Shown here in pieces: positions 62,374 to 64,000 of a DNA stretch of 64,000 nucleotides. The notes beneath the pieces are model-generated. The model did not search any database and was not told where the DNA came from. It saw nothing but the letters and a program-made list of their open reading frames with translations. Location: positions 44,802 to 108,801 of the forward strand of contig NZ_JAZGJQ010000006.1 of NCBI RefSeq assembly GCF_036408855.1. Direction: 5' to 3'. This DNA is from Olsenella_K absiana (GTDB lineage Bacteria > Actinomycetota > Coriobacteriia > Coriobacteriales > Atopobiaceae). Numbering within the stretch: position 1 is the stretch's first letter; each line of letters opens with the position of its first letter. The translations under genes were made by a program, and so were the position numbers.

Positions 62374-62598
62374 CTACGCGCGCCCCCCTCGTCCCCGCTC
62401 CGCCTCGCCGAGCGCAGCGTCCGCGCGCCTCAGCATGTCCTCCGTGGCGACGCAGCGCCCCTGCGCACGGGCGCTGGCACTGCAGGATCCCGCGCTCGCG
62501 CAGTCCGCGCAGCCGTCCTTGTGGCGTACGAAGCTCCGCACGCACAGGGCGAGCACCGCAGCCACCGCGACGACTATGACGACGTCGATACCACTCAT
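62374..62598 (-). CDS. Small FeoB-associated-type Cys-rich membrane protein
   Basis: A 74-residue protein with one N-terminal membrane helix (VVIVVAVAAVLALCVRSF) followed by a short Cys-rich segment (GCADCASAGSC ... GRCVA). This layout matches the FeoB-associated Cys-rich membrane proteins that often accompany ferrous iron transporters. No feoA/feoB is within the window. AGGAGGG precedes the ATG at 62598. The C-terminal 25 residues are charged. Family placement is by layout, not by a specific motif. Confidence 0.65.
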   Translation of the reverse strand: MSGIDVVIVVAVAAVLALCVRSFVRHKDGCADCASAGSCSASARAQGRCVATEDMLRRADAALGEAERGRGGRA

Positions 62599-62768
62599 GT
62601 CCGACCCTCCTCTCCGGGCGCCCTCGAGCGGCGCCACCGACGGCGCACTCAAGGCGTCCGTCATAAGTTAACCACTACAAACTATACCCGAAAGGGTCAT
62701 ACTACATGCGTAAAGGCAGTAGACTGCCGAGCATGTGCAGGAAACGTCTCGTTAGGGAAAGGACTCCT

Positions 62769-63539
62769 ATGGCAAGCGAAGATCAGCTCATGCACCTCGT
62801 GCTCATCCGCCACGGCGAGAGCGAGTGGAACAAGGCCAACCTCTTCACCGGCTGGACCGACGTCGAGCTCTCCGAGAACGGCGTCAAGGAGGCCCAGGCG
62901 GGCGGCAGGGCCCTCAAGGAGGCCGGCTACGACTTCGACGTCTGCTACACCTCCTACCTCAAGCGCGCCATCCACACCCTGAACAACGTGCTCGACGAGA
63001 TGGACCGCGCCTGGCTGCCCGTCGTCAAGACCTGGAAGCTCAACGAGCGCCACTACGGCGCACTCCAGGGCTGGAACAAGGCCGACACCGCGGCCAAGTA
63101 CGGCGAGGAGCAGGTCAAGATCTGGCGTCGCTCCTACGACGTGCCGCCCCTGGCCCTCGAGCCCGGCGACGAGCGCGACCCCCACACCCAGGAGATGTTC
63201 CGCGACGTCGCGATGAAGGACGTCCTCCCCTACACCGAGTGCCTGAAGGACACCATCGCCCGCGCCTGGCCGTACTTCCAGGACGAGATCGCCCCTGAGC
63301 TCAAGGCCGGCAAGCGCGTCCTCATCGCCGCCCACGGCAACAGCCTGCGCGCCCTCGTCATGAAGTTCGACAAGCTCACCCCGGACGAGATCCTGAACGT
63401 CAACATCCCGACGGCCATCCCCCTGTCCTACACCTTCGACCAGGACTGGAACGTCGTCGACAAGCACTACGTCGGCGACCCCGACATGATCGCCGCCAAG
63501 ATCCAGGCCGTCGCCAACCAGGGCAAGGCCAAGAAGTAG
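62769..63539 (+). CDS. gpmA: 2,3-bisphosphoglycerate-dependent phosphoglycerate mutase
   Basis: Interconverts 3- and 2-phosphoglycerate in glycolysis, 256 residues. The phosphohistidine is H15 in VLIRHGESEWN, with NERHYGALQGWNK and the second His in AAHGNSLRALV. The C-terminal segment IPTAIPLSYTFDQDW is typical of dPGM. GGAAAGGA precedes the ATG at 62769; the in-frame extension to 62706 is not supported. It is divergent from the small Cys-rich membrane protein. Confidence 0.95.
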   Translation: MASEDQLMHLVLIRHGESEWNKANLFTGWTDVELSENGVKEAQAGGRALKEAGYDFDVCYTSYLKRAIHTLNNVLDEMDRAWLPVVKTWKLNERHYGALQGWNKADTAAKYGEEQVKIWRRSYDVPPLALEPGDERDPHTQEMFRDVAMKDVLPYTECLKDTIARAWPYFQDEIAPELKAGKRVLIAAHGNSLRALVMKFDKLTPDEILNVNIPTAIPLSYTFDQDWNVVDKHYVGDPDMIAAKIQAVANQGKAKK

Positions 63540-63581
63540 GGGCATGCGCCCGAGAAGGACGTCCGCGCGAATGCGCACCCA

Positions 63582-63611
63582 GGGAGCGGCCCCGCAAGCG
63601 GGGTCGCTCCC
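63582..63611 (+). terminator. gpmA terminator
   Basis: GGGAGCG (63582-63588) with CGCTCCC (63605-63611), continued by a G-T pair and CCCC/GGGG, followed by CTCTTCT. It lies 43 bases past the stop. Confidence 0.75.
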
Positions 63612-63629
63612 CTCTTCTAACGCGAGTCT

Positions 63630-63755
63630 GCACAAGAATGCGCCGCCGGCAGTGTCAGGGGGAGGCCGGCGGCGCTGGGGCCCTCTGTGGCGTGGGAGAG
63701 GAGTCACGCCTTTCGGGCAGGTGATAACTCGTTGCGGGAACTTGTTGCCCTCAAC
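63630..63755 (-). ncRNA. Candidate small structured RNA
   Basis: No reading frame fits, but the minus strand holds ordered hairpins directly after a promoter (-10 at 63768-63763). Hairpin 1, 63755-63731: GTTGaGGG / CCCgCAAC. Hairpin 2, 63730-63701, abuts it: GAGT, CAC and GCC pair with GGC, GTG and ACTC around a CGAAA loop, with two 5'-side bulges. A C-rich linker follows (CTCTCCCACGCC). A terminator-like hairpin GCGCCGCCGGC / GCCGGCGGCGC (63675-63640) is followed by ATTCTTGTG. GGCGTG of hairpin 2 can also pair with CACGCC in the linker, exposing ACUCCUCUCC. No match to tmRNA, SRP, 6S or RNase P RNA was recognised. Confidence 0.5.
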
Positions 63756-63762
63756 TAACTTT

Positions 63763-63791
63763 ATAGTACACCTTGGCTAACTTCTATGCAA
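63763..63791 (-). promoter_or_regulatory. Promoter of the candidate small RNA
   Basis: On the minus strand TTGCAT (63791-63786), 17 bases, TACTAT (63768-63763): close to the sigma-70 consensus and in an AT-rich patch. The start would fall about 63757-63755, where the first hairpin begins. The stretch lies between two terminators and leads into no gene. Confidence 0.6.
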
Positions 63792-63817
63792 GCACAATTC
63801 TGGGTGGATCTGCAAAA

Positions 63818-63839
63818 GGGCGCCTCCGAGGAGGCGCCC
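63818..63839 (-). terminator. Intrinsic terminator of the leftward gene at the window end
   Basis: GGGCGCCTCC (63818-63827) pairs perfectly with GGAGGCGCCC (63830-63839), followed on the minus strand by TTTTGC. The T-run orientation shows a leftward gene ends before it. Confidence 0.8.
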
Positions 63840-63946
63840 CCTATCGAGAGCCGGTCGCTGCCACAGAACTCCCCCGTGGTTCCGTCAAGTATCTTTCGCA
63901 AATGTCTTCTGACCCCCCTATGTCGGCAGGACTTGCTTGCGGCTTC

Positions 63947-64000
63947 CTAGTCCGTGCTAACGCTCCTCTCGTCCCAGTGGTCCAGCAACGACATGTCGAG
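63947..64000 (-). CDS. C-terminal end of an unidentified gene (runs off the window)
   Basis: On the minus strand the last 17 codons read LDMSLLDHWDERSVSTD and stop at TAG (63949-63947). The leftward terminator at 63818-63839 supports a gene ending about here. Too short to identify; an untranslated tail between 63840 and 63946 holds nothing else recognised. Confidence 0.35.
   Translation of the reverse strand, partial: LDMSLLDHWDERSVSTD

Overview
The window is very GC-rich (third positions are almost all G or C) and carries dense, short-gapped genes. Actinobacterial hallmarks are present: polA, rpsA, coaE, uvrB and uvrA lie in that order on one strand. Other traits are Tat-type lipoprotein signals on substrate-binding proteins, a type III glutamine synthetase, OppABCDF and NAD-dependent ligase. 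I infer a Coriobacteriia-type anaerobe (Olsenella/Atopobiaceae-like). This rests on gene content only and was not tested by any search.

Layout. 1-7.3 kb: partial uvrA (with a palindromic LexA-type box upstream), mrp, two FAD oxidoreductases, an isolated cbiL, and an orphan PTS IIA/IIB pair. 7.3-12 kb: uvrB, a lytic transglycosylase, coaE and a zinc-ribbon membrane protein. 12-23.6 kb: a peptide-use block with an M42 aminopeptidase, peptidase T, a gamma-glutamyl hydrolase, a solitary peptide-binding protein and a complete oppABCDF operon. 24-33 kb: rpsA, cysteine desulfidase, a membrane HMA protein, rnhA, polA and glutamine synthetase III. 33-43 kb: HdeD-like and phospholipase-C-like proteins, an Arg/Gln-rich-tailed membrane protein, ligA and a ferric-type ABC transporter. 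43-49.5 kb: metal handling, with arsD/arsA and csoR/copA under two matching CsoR-type operators. 49.5-64 kb: sbcDC, htrA, an atypical response regulator, an amino-acid ABC operon with two paralogous binding proteins, a glutamine-synthetase-like protein, gpmA, a candidate small RNA, and the end of a partial gene.

Points that stand out. (1) The glutamine synthetase I-like protein at 60804-62147 appears to have lost four of the six metal-binding residues, while an intact GSIII lies at 31029-33119. (2) A leftward promoter followed by contiguous hairpins and a terminator at 63630-63791 looks like an undescribed small RNA. (3) CopA carries a CopZ-like domain at its C-terminus with its own internal start site. 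(4) ArsD ends in a 63-residue tail holding 21 cysteines. (5) All three ABC operons place a strong stem-loop between the binding-protein gene and the permease genes. (6) The actinobacterial repair backbone polA-rpsA-coaE-uvrB-uvrA is preserved in order but opened up by accessory blocks.

I saw no rRNA or tRNA genes, no CRISPR array, no transposase and no prophage genes.
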